This document shows, piece after piece, positions 54,234 through 63,435 of a stretch of DNA of 64,000 bases. Every line of letters starts with the position of its first letter. Positions within the stretch are counted from its first letter, which is position 1. Location: assembly GCA_023460515.1 (NCBI GenBank), contig JAEWPS010000038.1, positions 124,001 through 188,000 of the forward strand, read 5' to 3'. Both the position numbers and the translations under genes were made by a program. The stretch comes from Bacillota bacterium (GTDB lineage Bacteria; Bacillota; Clostridia; TANB77; CAG-465). The notes under the pieces were generated by a model. That model ran no database searches. It was not told the DNA's origin and saw nothing but the letters and a program-made list of their open reading frames with translations.

Positions 54234-54262
54234 GTGCGAGAGTTCGATTCACTTGCTCGCAC
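54234..54262 (+). other. tRNA-3'-end-like hairpin (GTGCGAG/CTCGCAC)
   Basis: GTGCGAG and CTCGCAC enclose AGTTCGATTC, which resembles the T-loop consensus GTTCGATTC of tRNAs. No 5' half, anticodon arm or CCA is present. Possible relic of a tRNA 3' end left by an integration event, or a chance hairpin. Confidence 0.3.
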
Positions 54263-54302
54263 CGTACAGTTTTCTCTTTTAATATTTAGTCTTTCTTGTA
54301 TC

Positions 54303-54593
54303 TTATATTCCCCCAAATCCTCCAAACATAGGTATATTAGGTCTTTCAACTATTGTGACAAATTTTATAGAATATAAATCACATAAAAGTAAGCCATTAA
54401 CTTCGATAGGTCTTAAAATAATATAACTAACTCCTACGCTAACTAATACTCCTATTCTATCTGTAGTTGAACCACCAATTAAAAACTCTACTTTTACTAG
54501 TTTACCTATTTGTGTCTTCAAATACCCAGCAATATATAGCGTACTTGATATTGGCTCCGGTATTAACTCATTAGTTCCATTTTCATTTCCCAT
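54303..54593 (-). CDS. gerQ: GerQ-like spore coat protein
   Basis: 96 residues. Its core GYLKTQIGKLVKVEFLIGG, DRIGVLVSVGVSYIILRPI and GLLLCDLYSIKFVTI follows the pattern of GerQ (LNLGKxAxVxM, then GxIxxAGRDHIILxDP and YLLLMVYLDYI). GerQ is a coat protein needed for CwlJ localisation and germination, and here it directly follows a cwlJ-like gene with 20 bp between. The N-terminal Gln-rich tail of B. subtilis GerQ is missing. Divergent, so moderately confident. Confidence 0.65.
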   Translation of the reverse strand: MGNENGTNELIPEPISSTLYIAGYLKTQIGKLVKVEFLIGGSTTDRIGVLVSVGVSYIILRPIEVNGLLLCDLYSIKFVTIVERPNIPMFGGFGGI

Positions 54594-54613
54594 ATAATAT
54601 CCTCCTTTATAAT

Positions 54614-55054
54614 CTATGTTGTTTTATATTTAGGTGTAGGCGAGTAAAAACAATGTTGAGTAACTGTAGTAAAATATTTTCCAGATTTATTAGTTGGAAA
54701 ATAATTAATACATTCAACTTGTGGATTTAAAAACCATAAAGAATTAGATATTCCAAAGAATTTACCTCCACCAAGTGCCCAATCAGCAATCTCATAATGT
54801 ATTTTATCAGGAGGTGTAGTATAAATATTTCTGGTTGTGGGTTTTCCTCCTATTGTTGTGAAAGAACAATGAAATTGATTGGGTTGCAACATTATTGTTC
54901 TAATATTTCCTTTCCCAACACGTTGATATTCACCATATGGAGCATTAACCCTATTCATTATTGTAGTAGCTACTGCTCTCATTCCGTTTTCACCTTCACC
55001 CTCGGCTTCACATTTTATTATTCGAGCCAATATTTCTCTATTGTCAAATGGCAT
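54614..55054 (-). CDS. cwlJ: Cell wall hydrolase CwlJ/SleB family
   Basis: 146 residues, Hydrolase_2 family: DNREILARIIKCEAEGEGENGMRAVATTIMNRV with the catalytic Glu in CEAEGE, then FHCSFT, ADWALGGG and a C-terminal FYSP. No signal peptide, as in CwlJ, which is delivered to the coat from the mother cell. Degrades spore cortex during germination. Operon with the GerQ-like gene. Good evidence that the organism sporulates. Confidence 0.9.
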   Translation of the reverse strand: MPFDNREILARIIKCEAEGEGENGMRAVATTIMNRVNAPYGEYQRVGKGNIRTIMLQPNQFHCSFTTIGGKPTTRNIYTTPPDKIHYEIADWALGGGKFFGISNSLWFLNPQVECINYFPTNKSGKYFTTVTQHCFYSPTPKYKTT

Positions 55055-55183
55055 AAATACCTCCTGATATAGTTAATATATTTTATTAATTAATGTAAAA
55101 AATATGCAAGTACAAGTGAGAAAAATGTTATTTAGAATCGTATTTCATTAAAAAATATATCTTTTAAAACATTAAAAAAGGCA

Positions 55184-55224
55184 TAAAGTAGTACCCCATA
55201 ATTTTGTTATAGGGTACTACTTTA
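55184..55224 (-). terminator. Terminator of the HEPN gene
   Basis: A 13-bp perfect stem TAAAGTAGTACCC/GGGTACTACTTTA, followed on the minus strand by ATGCCTTTTTT. Also separates it from the cwlJ operon. Confidence 0.85.
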
Positions 55225-55270
55225 CTATATATTATCTAGTAAATATTCATAGTTTTATTTAGAAACTGAT

Positions 55271-55765
55271 TTATATTAGAGTAACTTTTTCTATATCTTC
55301 TTTGTTTTTAAACTCAATTAGACTGTTTTCTATTTTACATTTTCTCTTGTAGTTTGTACATAGCTTATTTAATTGCTTTACAATATATATGCCTTCATTT
55401 GCCATATCTTCGTATGTGTCATAGTTTTCAAAACAATCTGCTAAACTATGAATTATATCATTTCTTGATCTTCTCCAAGTATGTAATCTATCAAATAAAT
55501 CCTTATCACACATTTTATTTAACACTTGATTATTAGATATATTTTCGTTAATTTTTTGTGTTTTAGTATATAAATCCACTATTTTATTCTGTGGAAATTT
55601 GATATTCATGTACCTACATAAAGATTTGGTTCTATCTTCTATTAAAGCATAGGTAATAACTAATATTTCAAAATTTGCATCCATCTCTTTTGCTTTTTTT
55701 AATCTACCCATTAATTCTTTATATGTATAGTATTTATCCTGATTTGATACAATTTTATTATTCAT
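55271..55765 (-). CDS. HEPN-domain protein (candidate RNase)
   Basis: 164 residues, all alpha. The HEPN signature R-x4-H appears as RNDIIH (Arg101, His106) after RLHTWRRS. Upstream, ANFEILVITYALIEDRTKSLCRYM forms a long helix pair typical of HEPN dimers. HEPN proteins are often metal-independent RNases of toxin or abortive-infection systems. It lies 139 bp downstream of the AIPR gene on the same strand and may form a system with it. Confidence 0.72.
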   Translation of the reverse strand: MNNKIVSNQDKYYTYKELMGRLKKAKEMDANFEILVITYALIEDRTKSLCRYMNIKFPQNKIVDLYTKTQKINENISNNQVLNKMCDKDLFDRLHTWRRSRNDIIHSLADCFENYDTYEDMANEGIYIVKQLNKLCTNYKRKCKIENSLIEFKNKEDIEKVTLI

Positions 55766-55904
55766 ATTACTTATTTCCCCTAACTATGCATTTTGTCTCC
55801 TATAATTATTTTTTGAATCTTATATTTACAAATAATAACTATTATTTTGGAAATCCACTACTTATTATTTGCCTATATAAAATCTGTATAATTGTTATTT
55901 ATAA

Positions 55905-57734
55905 CTATTTTAAAATGTTATTTAAATTCTTTATAGTCTGCTTAGTATCAAAATTATCTAACATTTCCATTGCGTCTTCAAATGAATGATTCAATAGTTC
56001 ATTATCTATAGCCGATTTGATCATTTGATTATACTCAATATCTTTTTGTCTCTTATACTGAATTTTATATTGTTTTGTTACATTCTTATAATATCCATAT
56101 ATATCGTTCAAAGTTTTATTAGATGAAAACATGTATTGTATAGCATCTCTAATTGCATCTTTATTTTTATATTTAAATTTTTCTCCCAAAAAAGATATTA
56201 AATAGTATGGTATAGGCGTTCTGTTATCATCACTCTCTTTTTTCTCTTTTTCTGCTTTTAAGAATAATAGATATATTCTTAAAATATCATCAAAAGTATA
56301 CATGCCATTTTTAATAAATTCTATTAAAGATTTATTTTCATTACTACCAGTCTTTAATACATAACTTTTTTTAGTGAATGCTTTATATCCACCTTGATCA
56401 AAAGAAAGTAAAACTTGAAGTAACTTTTCCAAAGGTATTATTATATCTTCTATCTTTTCAAATTTCAAATTAAACAACTCTGAATTTTCTAATAATTTTT
56501 CGCGATAATCATTAAATCTTCTAGTTGTCTTAAATGTATTAGTATCACTCTGCTTAACTGATAATAAAAATCCCCTATTTTCAAATTCTCTTTGTATATT
56601 ACGGAAAATACTTTTATTAGCTTCAAATGACTTCTCATTGATAGCATTTTGGCTATTATTGTACTTCACTATATTTTTATATAAATATTCATGTTCCTGA
56701 TTCAACACAAGTAATTTTACCATGACAAATGTATCTTTAAATTCATTGACGATATCTTCCTCGTTATATTTTTTTAATACTTCATATATGGTATTAACTG
56801 TTTGGCATCCATTAACTATTTGTGGATTATATGTTACATATCTACGTTGATATCCTCCACCAGTACTAGTTTCTTTTTTTACACTATCACATATTACTGT
56901 TATTCCATTATTATAATAGAAAAAATTTGCTCTTTCATTTTCATCTTCAAGTGTTTTAGCAATTTTAGAATTAATTCCTTTATTACCTAAATAATCTCTT
57001 ATATTTTCTTCAAACAAAGGATAATCTTTTGCTTTTGCATCTTTTAATATTTCATATATTTGACTTACTGGCGTAAGTATATATTTAGCATCTATTAAGT
57101 TTGGCAAATTATAATTTTCTGTGCTTATATTTAGTACTGTACCATCATTAATTGTGTAAAAACTACATTTAAAATTTTTACTTGGTTCATGTCTATCTTC
57201 AAAGAATTGATTTCTAATTTCATCTAAAAAATATATCTTTGCATCAATATAACATCCTACTTCAGTATCTGTATTCCTAAATTTTTCGAATGCTTTAACA
57301 ATATTATCACTTTTATTATTGTTGGATACATACATATTTAAATGAATAGTAAATTCTGAATCGTTTTTAAATTTATTAAATATATCTTGCAATTCTATAG
57401 ATCTTCTATAATTTCCATTTTTTAATGATGTCAATGGCCTACTTAAAAAATCATTTTCTATATATCTAATGTCTACATTTGTATCTTCAGAGTAATATTT
57501 ATTTTGTATTATATACAATTCCTTTGAATCCTCAAAAAAAGTGTAACAATCTACCCCATCATCTACATATTCAGTTATATAATCTTCTATAACTTCCTCA
57601 TCAATATTAAATAGTTTAGAAAGTATCCAATAATTAAAAGCATACTCATTTTTATTTAATAAAGGATTTGATGAAGAATAATTTCTCTTTATATATTCAA
57701 TATCCTCAACTATTTGTTTTTTAAAATTATCCAT
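55905..57734 (-). CDS. AIPR-family abortive infection phage resistance protein
   Basis: 609 residues. The N-terminal part has a PD-(D/E)XK-like patch VDDGVDCYTFFED with ELYIIQNKYY (Asp62, Gln77, Lys79). The AIPR core contains ERANFFYYNNGITVICD and YNPQIVNGCQTVNTIYEVL (about 300-318), the family hallmark. The C-terminal half is helical and Lys-rich. The family includes proteins associated with abortive infection. A 0A-box overlaps the putative -35 of its promoter. RBS AGGGGGT. Confidence 0.87.
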   Translation of the reverse strand: MDNFKKQIVEDIEYIKRNYSSSNPLLNKNEYAFNYWILSKLFNIDEEVIEDYITEYVDDGVDCYTFFEDSKELYIIQNKYYSEDTNVDIRYIENDFLSRPLTSLKNGNYRRSIELQDIFNKFKNDSEFTIHLNMYVSNNNKSDNIVKAFEKFRNTDTEVGCYIDAKIYFLDEIRNQFFEDRHEPSKNFKCSFYTINDGTVLNISTENYNLPNLIDAKYILTPVSQIYEILKDAKAKDYPLFEENIRDYLGNKGINSKIAKTLEDENERANFFYYNNGITVICDSVKKETSTGGGYQRRYVTYNPQIVNGCQTVNTIYEVLKKYNEEDIVNEFKDTFVMVKLLVLNQEHEYLYKNIVKYNNSQNAINEKSFEANKSIFRNIQREFENRGFLLSVKQSDTNTFKTTRRFNDYREKLLENSELFNLKFEKIEDIIIPLEKLLQVLLSFDQGGYKAFTKKSYVLKTGSNENKSLIEFIKNGMYTFDDILRIYLLFLKAEKEKKESDDNRTPIPYYLISFLGEKFKYKNKDAIRDAIQYMFSSNKTLNDIYGYYKNVTKQYKIQYKRQKDIEYNQMIKSAIDNELLNHSFEDAMEMLDNFDTKQTIKNLNNILK

Positions 57735-57777
57735 ATGTACCCCCTAATATTTTATAAAATAATTATTAAATATTAGT

Positions 57778-57810
57778 ATTATACATCATTAATTTACTTT
57801 TTTTGTCGAA
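57778..57810 (-). promoter_or_regulatory. AIPR promoter with 0A-box over the -35 region
   Basis: Extended -10 TGTATAAT (TATAAT at 57778-57783). TTCGACA (57804-57810 complement) ends 20 bp above, in the -35 position, the way Spo0A-activated sigma-A promoters are built. A second related TTGACGG lies further up. Confidence 0.55.
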
Positions 57811-57945
57811 ATTTGTAATATGCCGTCAAAATAATGAAATTTATGTATTTTTTCACAAAGTAATAAAACATAATCACAAGTTTTCTACTTAATAATTATG
57901 TTTATATGTTTTTATGTTTTTATCCTAACTTTCTATTTTTAACTA

Positions 57946-58608
57946 TCATATATGAAACTTTCTTCTAAGTTCTTTTTTACACTTTCTATTACTAAAAAGT
58001 AGTATTGTATTTATCATTATTATGCTTAATATAAAACATATTACTGATGGCCATGTTACTGTTATTACCTTGAGTAGTATAAATACTATTTGTATTATTC
58101 CTATTACAGAAGTTCCAAGTAAATAAGTAATATAATCGTTAGCTTTGTATTTTAGTATTAATGATACTATAAACATTTCTGCTATTGCTCCTATACATAA
58201 GGCTGGTAGTACATATGTTATTGACCAAAGTTTAAAACCTGTTAAATAATCATAGACAATTGCACATGTAGATAACATTAATACTTGGTTAAATATTATT
58301 GCGTTAGGATTGTTTCTTTTATTTATAGAGGATATTAAGTTAAACCAAAAGAAGAATATTCCTACTAATACTAGTAAAGACCAATTTAATGCATTACTTA
58401 ATATATAATTTATTATTGCACATGTGGAAAAAGTAAGTATCGATGCAAATGTTAGTATTTTAAATACTATATTTTGTTCTTCATATATTGATGGTATAAC
58501 TGGAAAAACATTTGGTGTACTAGCTCCAACGTTTAGTTCATTTTTACATAATGGACAGATTTGATTATTACCTGTAACGTTTAATTTACAACTTTTACAA
58601 TATCTCAT
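57946..58608 (-). CDS. DUF6320 zinc-ribbon membrane protein
   Basis: 220 residues: an N-terminal rubredoxin-like zinc ribbon (CKSCKLNV...CPLCKNEL) and about six to seven transmembrane helices. This DUF6320 type is usually encoded with a condensation-type acyltransferase. Here the gene overlaps that transferase by four bases. The function is unknown; it probably presents or modifies a lipid product in the membrane. Confidence 0.82.
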   Translation of the reverse strand: MRYCKSCKLNVTGNNQICPLCKNELNVGASTPNVFPVIPSIYEEQNIVFKILTFASILTFSTCAIINYILSNALNWSLLVLVGIFFFWFNLISSINKRNNPNAIIFNQVLMLSTCAIVYDYLTGFKLWSITYVLPALCIGAIAEMFIVSLILKYKANDYITYLLGTSVIGIIQIVFILLKVITVTWPSVICFILSIIMINTILLFSNRKCKKELRRKFHI

Positions 58609-59870
58609 AATTCATCTACCTCGTCTGTCTGGTTTGTATTTACAACTATATCTATACCCATATAACTTAAATTTCTAAAGAAATTCTTTTCAATTTCTGA
58701 GTTTATATAACGAGATGTAAAACCTATTGTAGTTTTATCGTTGTATGAACACACACAAACTTGAATTTCTTCTGTTCCAGAAAAGAACGAAAACATTTCT
58801 ATATACTTTTGAACTTCTTTTGGCATATTTATTATTCCTATATTAGATAAAGATGTAGTACATTTTTTCATCTCAATGTTATATATAATTTTCAGTAATA
58901 TATTCTTTAAAAATAGCGGTATAACACGTATTAATAAGTTGTTTTCTATCATTACGTAACTATTAAATTTTTCAGATAAAGATTCTTTAGTTAAGTTTTC
59001 TTTAAACTGTTTATTAGTTTCTTCTATTATTGTTTTTAACTGTGTACTTTCTTTTTCAAATTTATATTTTACATTCATAGTTACAAAGAAATTTCTAATA
59101 GTGCTGGATTTAAAATATTTCCTTAAATTTATTGGGATTGTTATACTTACTGGCCTTTTTTTATCTTTCATCCTCATTGTTTCATCTATAGATTTTAGTA
59201 ATATAGATGTTAAAAAAACTGTTAAAGTTGTGTCATATTCATGAGACAATTTAAGTAAATCATCAGTAGAAGTAATACCTTCTATTACTTTTATTCTATT
59301 TTCACTAAATTTAAAACTTTTAATTTTATATGCTTTATCTTTTTCCTTAAAAATTTGACTTTTCTCACGTTTATAATATTTTTTAAAACTATCGTCTTCT
59401 TTTTCTTGAAGTGAAGAGATATCGTCTAATTTAATATCATTACCTAAATCATATTTAAGTGTTAAATAGTTTAAAACTAATGACATTAAAAATTGTGATG
59501 CTCCTACACCATCTGCTAAAGCGTGGTAAACTTCTAAATTAATTCTCTTTTTAAAATATGTAACATTAAATAATAAATTTTTATTACTATATTTATTTAT
59601 TGAATAACATACTGATTCATTTTCTTCTTTTACTATAGGTATAATACTACTAGTTTCAAGGTAGCACCAAAATAGTCCGTTTTTTAAAACTGAAGAAAAT
59701 ATCGGATAGGATTTAATTGTTTTATCTAATGCTTTTTGTAATATATCTTTTTCTATATTTTCTGTTAAAGAACATACACAGCGAAAAACTTTTGAATCTT
59801 TTTTATTACTAGTTGAAGGAAAAACTTTAGCAACATTATCTAAAGCATACCATGTATCATTATTTTTCAA
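58605..59870 (-). CDS. Acyltransferase of the condensation-domain/alcohol acetyltransferase fold
   Basis: 421 residues starting at TTG with AGGTGAT upstream. The catalytic motif HxxxDG is seen as YHALADGVGAS (His about 144). Other landmarks: RPVSITIPINLRKYF, SLSNIGIINMPKE and TTIGFTSRY. This matches the alcohol acetyltransferase-like family (related to WES/DGAT and NRPS condensation domains). It would transfer acyl groups from CoA to an alcohol. Operon with DUF6320. Confidence 0.85.
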   Translation of the reverse strand: MKNNDTWYALDNVAKVFPSTSNKKDSKVFRCVCSLTENIEKDILQKALDKTIKSYPIFSSVLKNGLFWCYLETSSIIPIVKEENESVCYSINKYSNKNLLFNVTYFKKRINLEVYHALADGVGASQFLMSLVLNYLTLKYDLGNDIKLDDISSLQEKEDDSFKKYYKREKSQIFKEKDKAYKIKSFKFSENRIKVIEGITSTDDLLKLSHEYDTTLTVFLTSILLKSIDETMRMKDKKRPVSITIPINLRKYFKSSTIRNFFVTMNVKYKFEKESTQLKTIIEETNKQFKENLTKESLSEKFNSYVMIENNLLIRVIPLFLKNILLKIIYNIEMKKCTTSLSNIGIINMPKEVQKYIEMFSFFSGTEEIQVCVCSYNDKTTIGFTSRYINSEIEKNFFRNLSYMGIDIVVNTNQTDEVDEL

Positions 59871-60047
59871 ATTATCACCTCATATATAATTAAGTCTATA
59901 TGTCTATATATTTTATTTTATAACTTCTTGTTTATTTTTTCATAGCAATATTATACAATATTTTTACCTTTAACTCAATTAAACTTTTAAAAAAACTGTA
60001 CAAATATGTTTAATTAGCAATCAATTAATCTAATTATTGCAAAAAAT

Positions 60048-60079
60048 ATAACTATTAAGTTTTTATGCTTAACAGTTAT
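60048..60079 (-). terminator. Terminator after the M23 peptidase gene
   Basis: ATAACTaTTAAG (60048-60059) and CTTAAcAGTTAT (60068-60079), followed on the minus strand by T6. The rest of 59871-60047 shows no gene. Confidence 0.65.
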
Positions 60080-60148
60080 GCTTTTAAAACATTAGTATAT
60101 TTAATCGTATATCTGCACATTTGATTCAAAAAAATCTAGTAATCTTTT

Positions 60149-61163
60149 TTATTCTTTAGAACCTTCAACCTTTTGAACTTTCGATCTATTTTGATATAAC
60201 AATCTAGCTATAGGGTAAACATCTATCCAAATTTGGTTTATACCTTCTTTTTGAGATTCATCAAATATTAATTGCATACCAAAATGTAGATGACTTTTCT
60301 CTATGTTATTAACATTTTCCTCAGTACTATATCCGGTTTTCCCTAAATATCCAATAACATCACCAGCTTTTACTATATCCCCTTTTTTTAATTCTTTAAC
60401 ATACGGATAATCTTTTCTTAGATGTGCGTAATAATAATATCTTTTTTTATCAAAACTTCTTATTCCTATTCTCCAGCCACCATATCTATTCCATCCTAAT
60501 TCTTCAACTACTCCAGATTCAACAGCTATAATTGGTGTACCAATATTTCCAAACATATCGTGTCCTAAATGTTTTCTTTTATATCCAAAGTCTCTTCCGA
60601 GAGCCAAAGTCATCATAATCGTTATAATAATATCCCAATGCTATAGGTGAAAATACTTTTAATCCGTATTTTTCTTGCCACTGTATATTTCCTTGTTTAT
60701 CTGAAACTTGTATTCTATAATTACCTACAAATTCAGCAAGTACGGCTGTATATGCTTCTAAATAATAACTATAGAATTTCATATCTTTTGTAATATCCTC
60801 CATTTTTTCTCCAGCTTCAAGTCTTTTGGTAAGTGCATTCATATCACTTTCTTTATATTTTGTAAAAATTCCGCCATATTTTGCTCCAAGATAAGATAAT
60901 ATTTCTATCCAATTGTATTTATATCCATCTTTATTATGAGATGAAATATCTAAATCCATGGCTTTTTTTAAAGCAGGATAAGTAACGTTGAAACTTACCC
61001 ACTTAATATATTTTTTTCCATTTACATCTTCTACTACAGCAATACTTTGATTTGAGTTAATACTGATAAATATACCAAAAACAGATAATACTATTATTAA
61101 TAAACATATACCAGCACATATTATTTTTTTAAAATTTAAAAAAAGTAAAAACAATAAAAACAC
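60149..61163 (-). pseudogene. M23 (LytM-type) metallopeptidase interrupted by a frameshift
   Basis: Two overlapping frames join into one protein: residues 1-190 (one membrane helix, then KYIKWVSFNVTYPALKKA and FSPIALGYYYNDYDDFGS) in frame 1, and DFGYKRKHLGHDMFGNIGTP to the end in frame 2. A 1-nt change near 60600 moves the reading frame; the first frame meets a stop 7 codons later. The zinc site HLGHD and HLHFG of M23 peptidases are in the second part. The intact family is a spore or wall endopeptidase. The frameshift may be a real mutation or a sequencing artefact. Upstream start uncertain (GTG at 61163). Confidence 0.8.
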
Positions 61164-61292
61164 ATCCCATTTTATATAGTATAAGTTCTGAAATATTATA
61201 GGCTCACCTATACTATAACAATATACTATATATATTATTTTTATATTACAAAATACAAGTGTAGATTAATTATAATTAGATTATACAAATAA

Positions 61293-61333
61293 AAAATATA
61301 ACCGCTGAGTTTTTAAATCAGCGGTTATATTTT
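61293..61333 (-). terminator. Terminator of the radical SAM gene
   Basis: A 16-bp perfect stem AAAATATAACCGCTGA/TCAGCGGTTATATTTT with a 9-nt loop, six bases after the stop. Confidence 0.9.
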
Positions 61334-61338
61334 TTATT

Positions 61339-62277
61339 TTAAATTTTATGTTTATTTGTCCAATCGGTAAAAATTTCTCCGTTTGGCATAATAGAAAGAT
61401 CATATGTATATCTTTTTGATTTTTTCCATTTTTCAACGGTTTCTTTTCTAGATTGATGATATCTTTTAAACCCTACTCTAATATCCCCTTTAGTGTACGT
61501 TTTTATATCATAACCTGCGGTATAACATACCGATATACCAACATCATATCCTTTTGAAACTAATACTTTCTCACAATCTGAGAAGACGTTGGAATCAATT
61601 TGATACTCTTCCCAATACTCTGGAGCTGTAACATCTTTTTGTAAATCATTGAATAGAAATTTCTCTATTCTAAGCCTTTTTCCCCATTCAATAAACTTTA
61701 ATATTTCTTTTGGAGTATCGATATACCCTTTAAAGCATGTCGTTGCAAATTCCATTTTAGATTTTAATGTTCGGCATAGTTCCTCTTTAATATCCCGCGT
61801 AGTGAGCAGATTAGAATTTCCAAATACCTCAGCGTTTTTAGAATCATCATAATGATGTCTACTTAGCATTATTCCAGATAAATTTCTACAAAGTTTACAA
61901 CTTTCAACTTCATGAAAAAAAAGCTTCCGTGAACCATTAGTAATTATATATGAATTTATATCATAATCCAATATTCTAGGATCTGTTATAATATCATATA
62001 GTTTATCTGCATATAAAAGCGGTTCACCGCCACCAAATATTATAGTATGAATATAGGGAGAATATTTTTTGATTGTTCTACAAAGTTGTACATAATTATC
62101 TTGCATAATATCCTGACTAAACTGCCGGTTCCTACAAAATTTGCAATTACTATTACAGTTTGAACCAAATGTAACATATGCATGGATCCTTTTGGTTCTA
62201 TTTAATTTATCTCGAGTAAATCGTTTAAATCTTGGTTTTCCAAACCGTATCAATTTCATACTCGGTGTAAAAAACAT
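61339..62277 (-). CDS. Radical SAM protein
   Basis: 312 residues. The cluster motif CNSNCKFC (C41-x3-C45-x2-C48) is followed by IHTIIFGGGEPLLYADKL (SAM binding) and SYIITNGSRKLFF. Further Cys (CKLC, about 157-160) might bind another ligand. The N-terminus is basic (RFGKPRFKRFTR). Substrate unknown. Monocistronic with its own promoter and terminator; the promoter has an upstream 0A-box. RBS GGAGGGG. Confidence 0.88.
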   Translation of the reverse strand: MFFTPSMKLIRFGKPRFKRFTRDKLNRTKRIHAYVTFGSNCNSNCKFCRNRQFSQDIMQDNYVQLCRTIKKYSPYIHTIIFGGGEPLLYADKLYDIITDPRILDYDINSYIITNGSRKLFFHEVESCKLCRNLSGIMLSRHHYDDSKNAEVFGNSNLLTTRDIKEELCRTLKSKMEFATTCFKGYIDTPKEILKFIEWGKRLRIEKFLFNDLQKDVTAPEYWEEYQIDSNVFSDCEKVLVSKGYDVGISVCYTAGYDIKTYTKGDIRVGFKRYHQSRKETVEKWKKSKRYTYDLSIMPNGEIFTDWTNKHKI

Positions 62278-62344
62278 AATTACCCCTCCATTACGTTATT
62301 TTATTAGATAATTACCTAATAATAATATGAAAAATAGCGTAAGT

Positions 62345-62394
62345 ATTTTACCATAATTTTGAAATTATGTCAACTGTTTTTAGCAAATTCGACA
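62345..62394 (-). promoter_or_regulatory. Radical SAM promoter with upstream 0A-box
   Basis: TTGACA (62368-62373), 17 bp, TAAAAT (62345-62350). TTTTGTCGAA (with TGTCGAA at 62388-62394 complement) 14 bp above the -35. Confidence 0.6.
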
Positions 62395-62449
62395 AAATAA
62401 CACCTGAATTTACTAATAATATAAAAAAATTTAATTATTATAAGTTTAT

Positions 62450-63403
62450 TTAATATGCAGTTGTTCTAGTTCTATGATATGGCCTCTTTATATTGTTTTT
62501 ATCTTGTCCTTGCATCCATATGTAATCATTTATTGTTATTGCATCATATTTATTTTGTAATCTATTTTTTATTTCATTTACTACTGTTATCATTGTAGAA
62601 CGTATCTCTATTTCATATTTACTTTCTTTATCTATTTGCACTTTATTATCTATTAATTTAGTCAGTTCTCCATCATACTCTACAATATCCAAATCTCTTA
62701 ATACTTGTGGTATTTTATAATCTGCACAACCGATTAAATTACTAAAATCCACTTTTATATTTTCTTTATCTTGTTTTATATGCAATATATCTGATACTAA
62801 TAATTGTGCCCTTTTATAATAATAAACTTTTTTATTTTTGTACTCAGCTGTATCTTCAAATGAATTAAAATTATCTATTATTATATTAAATAGTTCTATA
62901 TCTTTATTAATATTTTTTATATATTCATAGAAGTTTGAGTTCATTTTTTCATTTACTGTTTTGCTTACTTCAACTATAATTTCATATCTTTCTTTTATTA
63001 ATGGGATTTCTATATTACCTTTTAATATTCTTTTAAATTCTTCATAAGGCATTAAACTTAAATTTTTAAAATTCAGAAATTTATTATTTGTTTTGATTTC
63101 TTTAGCAAATGTACATATTAATCCAAAAGCTCCATCATATTTTTTATTTTCATATTCTACTTCCCACTTTGGCTCTCCCCAATAACAAAAACCTATTGCA
63201 TGATATATTAGCAAAAAATTTATTAACTCTTCTGCACTAAAATTATTCATTCCAAATGGTAAGTTATTAAGCCAGTGAATACGATTTTGAATATTTAATT
63301 CATCTGTAAATTTATCTAACTTATCTAAATTAATTTTAACATGATCTGAATTTTCCACCACATATTTATGACTATCTAAGTATTTGCTAAATATATTTTC
63401 CAT
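62450..63403 (-). CDS. Queuosine salvage protein (Qng1/DUF2419 family)
   Basis: 317 residues from the ATG at 63401-63403 with AAGGG upstream. Family marks: IGFCYWGEPKWEVEY, YDGAFGLICTFAKE, IPLIKERYEIIVEV, KKVYYYKRAQLLVSDIL, CADYKIPQVLRDLDIVEY and the terminal RPYHRTRTTAY, which together match the DUF2419 fold. The eukaryotic homologue is a queuosine-nucleoside 5'-phosphate N-glycosylase that frees queuine. In bacteria it probably salvages queuine or its precursors from tRNA breakdown. It sits 32 bp after a HipA-like gene. Confidence 0.9.
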   Translation of the reverse strand: MENIFSKYLDSHKYVVENSDHVKINLDKLDKFTDELNIQNRIHWLNNLPFGMNNFSAEELINFLLIYHAIGFCYWGEPKWEVEYENKKYDGAFGLICTFAKEIKTNNKFLNFKNLSLMPYEEFKRILKGNIEIPLIKERYEIIVEVSKTVNEKMNSNFYEYIKNINKDIELFNIIIDNFNSFEDTAEYKNKKVYYYKRAQLLVSDILHIKQDKENIKVDFSNLIGCADYKIPQVLRDLDIVEYDGELTKLIDNKVQIDKESKYEIEIRSTMITVVNEIKNRLQNKYDAITINDYIWMQGQDKNNIKRPYHRTRTTAY

Positions 63404-63435
63404 ATTAAACACCCTTCTGTTACTTGTATTTTATT

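Noticed and set aside
54234..54262. A tRNA gene at the GTTCGATTC motif
   Set aside because: No D arm, anticodon arm or full acceptor stem; kept only as a possible relic.
60149..60616. Second half of the M23 peptidase as an independent gene
   Set aside because: No ribosome site; its first residues are out of frame with an obvious upstream continuation of the same protein.
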